From Luscinia megarhynchos (taxonomy: Eukaryota > Chordata > Aves > Passeriformes > Turdidae), in contig JAPFBE010000002.1 of NCBI GenBank assembly GCA_034336665.1, positions 16,036,906-16,100,905 of the forward strand: a stretch of DNA of 64,000 bases. Reading direction: 5' to 3'. Positions 61,471 through 64,000 of this stretch are shown piece by piece. The first letter of the stretch is position 1. Every line of letters starts with the position of its first letter. The notes below the pieces were generated by a model, which saw only the letters and a program-made list of their open reading frames with translations, ran no database searches and was not told where the DNA came from. The position numbers and the translations under genes were made by a program.

Positions 61471-64000
61471 AGCAAACAGAGTAATTGGGAGCAGTGGGAG
61501 ATTGTTTCCCCTGCCCCTCTCAAGATAAAAAAGGATGGGTCAATTTTGGCTGCCTCTGCAGGTTCATAAGTTTTGATCATGCCTGAGATGAATTTTGTTG
61601 TTGTTGTTTCTATAAGGAACAAAGAACACATGAGAGCCCCAACTCATGTACAGGTATTGCTGGACATGGTGGCCTCTCCTTTCACTATCACAACACAGCA
61701 CTGCAGGAAACCACTGACATCCAGGTCCCCACAAACCTGGATACTCAAACCCGAGTGCCAACACCACCTCCTTGCACCATGAAACCCTTTGGAATGCAAA
61801 AAACCCTCGCAAAATGTAGGGGGACAGTGAGAAGGAGGGTGCTCTCCCCAGAGGTTGCCCTCGTCCTGGGTGCCTGAAGGAGTTCATGGCCAGGGTGGCT
61901 GGCTGCCACTGGACAACATCATGGAGCTGATCCCACCCCATCTGCTGTCCCCCTGTGACTGCTCTCTGGATATCTGAACTCAAGGGCTGGGCAGTGTAAA
62001 GCAGATCCAGTAAAGTCCCCACATACCCATTTAATTCCAGGATAAACAAACATGTGCTGAGGTCACCCCCAAGTTATGGCAGCGTGGGAGCCAGAGGGAT
62101 GTCAGCAGGTCAGGCCACAGGGTCAGGGAAGATGATCCCACCTCAGCCCCTGGTACAGTACCATTAACCTCAGAAGCTTCTGGGCAGTTAAAATTTAAAC
62201 CCTTGCATAAGTGGTTTGCTGAACCGGTGCCAGAAAGATCAGTGTCTTGCCCATTAATTCTCACTCTCTGAGAAGTAGCAGGGGGAACAGATGAGCCAGA
62301 AAACTAAACAGCTTTGGACTGTTTGATCCAACTAGAGGGGCAAATTCCAAAGTCGAGGAAACCTCACAGGCTTTATAAAAAAAGACAAAAGGACTTCAGG
62401 GTTTTTATGCCATAACCATGCTTGGGGCTGTGGCAACCACAACTTTGCATGGATGCAGGATATTTTTGCACAGCGAAACAAGCCAAGAAATTATTCATCA
62501 TGCTGATTTGTAGGCACAAAATAATTTCACTGGTGTGAAATTCAGCCTCTTATTTCTAACTGGAGAAAAAAAGTTTCCTAACGCTTTTTTTTTTTTTCCC
62601 CCTCAATCTCCTACTGAAGAACAAAGCACTCAGTAGAACAGGCAGCCAGGAGACACACTCATTTCCCTGAGTGCCACTAAACTTCTTTAATGGATACAGA
62701 TGATAACAAGTATACTAAAAACAAGAATAAAATTATGACTCAAACAGAAGTAATACACTTCCAAAACAAGGCTCTCAACCACACAGGTTTCTCCCAGTGG
62801 GGGGAGGCTGTGAGAACAAACAGGTGACACTTTTTAGTCACGTCACTTAACTGCACGCCTGGAGAGCACTTGGAGCTGCTGTTGGTGGGGAGGACTCTGT
62901 CAGAACCTCTGCAGAGCATCAACACTGCACTTCAGTAAAGGCTTTCACAATGGTGTAGATGGAACCATTATTTTCCCCCGGGGTTTTAGGCACTGGATTC
63001 TTTCAGGAGCCATTTAATTATTTCGTTTTATTTCTGCTCAATCTGTATAGGAAAGCTTAGTAGAAGGACTGTTCATTTTGACAAGATTCCTCAGGGAAAC
63101 CTCAAGACAAAATAGCAGTAATTTCTTCCACATATAACTCACCAAGAAAAATAGCAGTGGAAATAAAGGGGTAATAAAAGGGAAGATTATATTTTAAAAG
63201 CAATTCCTTAATACCAATGCACAGTGAATATATTTAATGTCATAAACATTGGTTTACTTAGGGAAGACATGAGGAAATGTCAGGAGCAAAGAGACTCTTA
63301 CAGCTAAAATGAAATTAAAACTGGCAAGTGTGGGAGGAGAGAGGAGGGAGGGGGAAAGAGAATCCCCCTAGTGGGAGTCCCATGGTCCTGATGAAGACTT
63401 GATAGCTGTATCCCAGCTGTGTATTTCCTGCTGGTAGGGCTGCCAAAGCACCTGCTAACCTGGTGGCCTTACTGGCTTTCTCTCTCCTTAGAGGGAGACA
63501 GCTGAGGCAGAGACCTGCAGATAAATACACACATCTGTATTCCCTGGTGTGAACTTGCTTGCAGAGAGGAGACAAATCATAAAGTCCTGCTCCTCTGAAC
63601 ATGTAAGAGCTTTATTTCCTCTTCTCTGAAACGTCCAACATCTCTGATCAGGCTCTTGATCTACACAGCCCTACCTTTCTTCCCATCCTCTGGCTACACT
63701 CCTGGCTGAGGACGCCTTATTTCTTCCAAGCACAAGGACACAGGCATTTCAGGGCTCTGCCTGCCACTGGCAGTGCCTTCCTTGCAGGATTGTCCCCATG
63801 CCCCAGCTGAGAGCTTGGTGTTGCTGTCTGGGGAGCTTGGCCAGGGCTCCTGCCCAGCATGGGAGATGCTACCTTCCAGAACAAAGAGGAAACTCCCACC
63901 CAGCAGTTATCAGTATCTTTTCTGATTATAGATCTTTCCTCATGCCTCCACAACCAAGGTATAATCTATGTTCTTAAAGTGATTAAGAGACCACGGTGCC
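61471..64000. other. Intergenic, no gene recognised
   Basis: The 161-codon antisense frame at 61564-62049 has no known domain. A T-rich homopolymer lies near 62586-62599. HIVEP1 would be expected further right if mammalian synteny holds, but no zinc-finger exon of it is visible here. Confidence 0.6.

Noticed and set aside
1..64000. CRISPR arrays, operons, tRNA genes, intact retroviral genes
   Set aside because: I found no regularly spaced repeats, no cloverleaf-like RNA gene and no gag/pol/env-like frames. The DNA is vertebrate and mostly intergenic.

Overview
The window looks like avian nuclear DNA. It carries several 3'-end fragments of CR1 LINEs, one ending in the octamer tail ATTCTGTG repeated three times, and CR1 is the dominant repeat of bird genomes. 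It also contains one compact, clearly recognisable vertebrate gene. I cannot determine the bird order from the sequence. There is no prokaryotic organisation, and nearly all longer open frames are chance frames in non-coding DNA.

The one gene I can assign with certainty is endothelin-1 (EDN1), on the minus strand, with its coding sequence between 41391 and 38643. I could assemble all five coding exons by eye. Each intron has GT/AG ends and the phases match, giving 64+139+159+108+139 = 609 nt, or 202 residues plus stop. The preproprotein has a signal peptide, a furin site before the 21-residue endothelin (residues 43-63), a second furin site ending big endothelin, an endothelin-like cysteine module (100-114) and a basic C-terminal tail. 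Upstream are a GC/CpG-rich promoter with a TATA box at 41572-41579 and AP-1, HIF and GATA sites at the spacings known from mammalian EDN1. Downstream is a 3' UTR of about 1.1 kb with AUUUA motifs, a poly(A) signal at 37516-37521 and a GU-rich downstream element.

Layout: 1-37.5 kb is intergenic, with scattered CR1 pieces and several AT-rich stretches that look like possible enhancers. EDN1 with its promoter occupies 37.5-41.8 kb. From 41.8 to 44.6 kb is upstream flank with a GATA/MARE-type cluster and a 48-nt poly(A). From 44.6 to 45.6 kb are two adjacent CR1 copies, and a further CR1 lies at 51.1-51.4 kb. At 52.1-53.9 kb, on the minus strand, is a weak candidate for an undescribed spliced transcript beside a CpG-rich cluster. 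From 54 to 64 kb is intergenic, with one block (61.14-61.47 kb) resembling a conserved non-coding element.

In mammals EDN1 lies between HIVEP1 and PHACTR1 in a gene-poor interval. If that order holds here, HIVEP1 lies beyond the right edge and PHACTR1 beyond the left edge. The most interesting points are the Glu at position 9 of the mature endothelin (Lys in human), the C-terminal extension of the precursor, the conserved promoter grammar, and the unexplained 52-54 kb locus.
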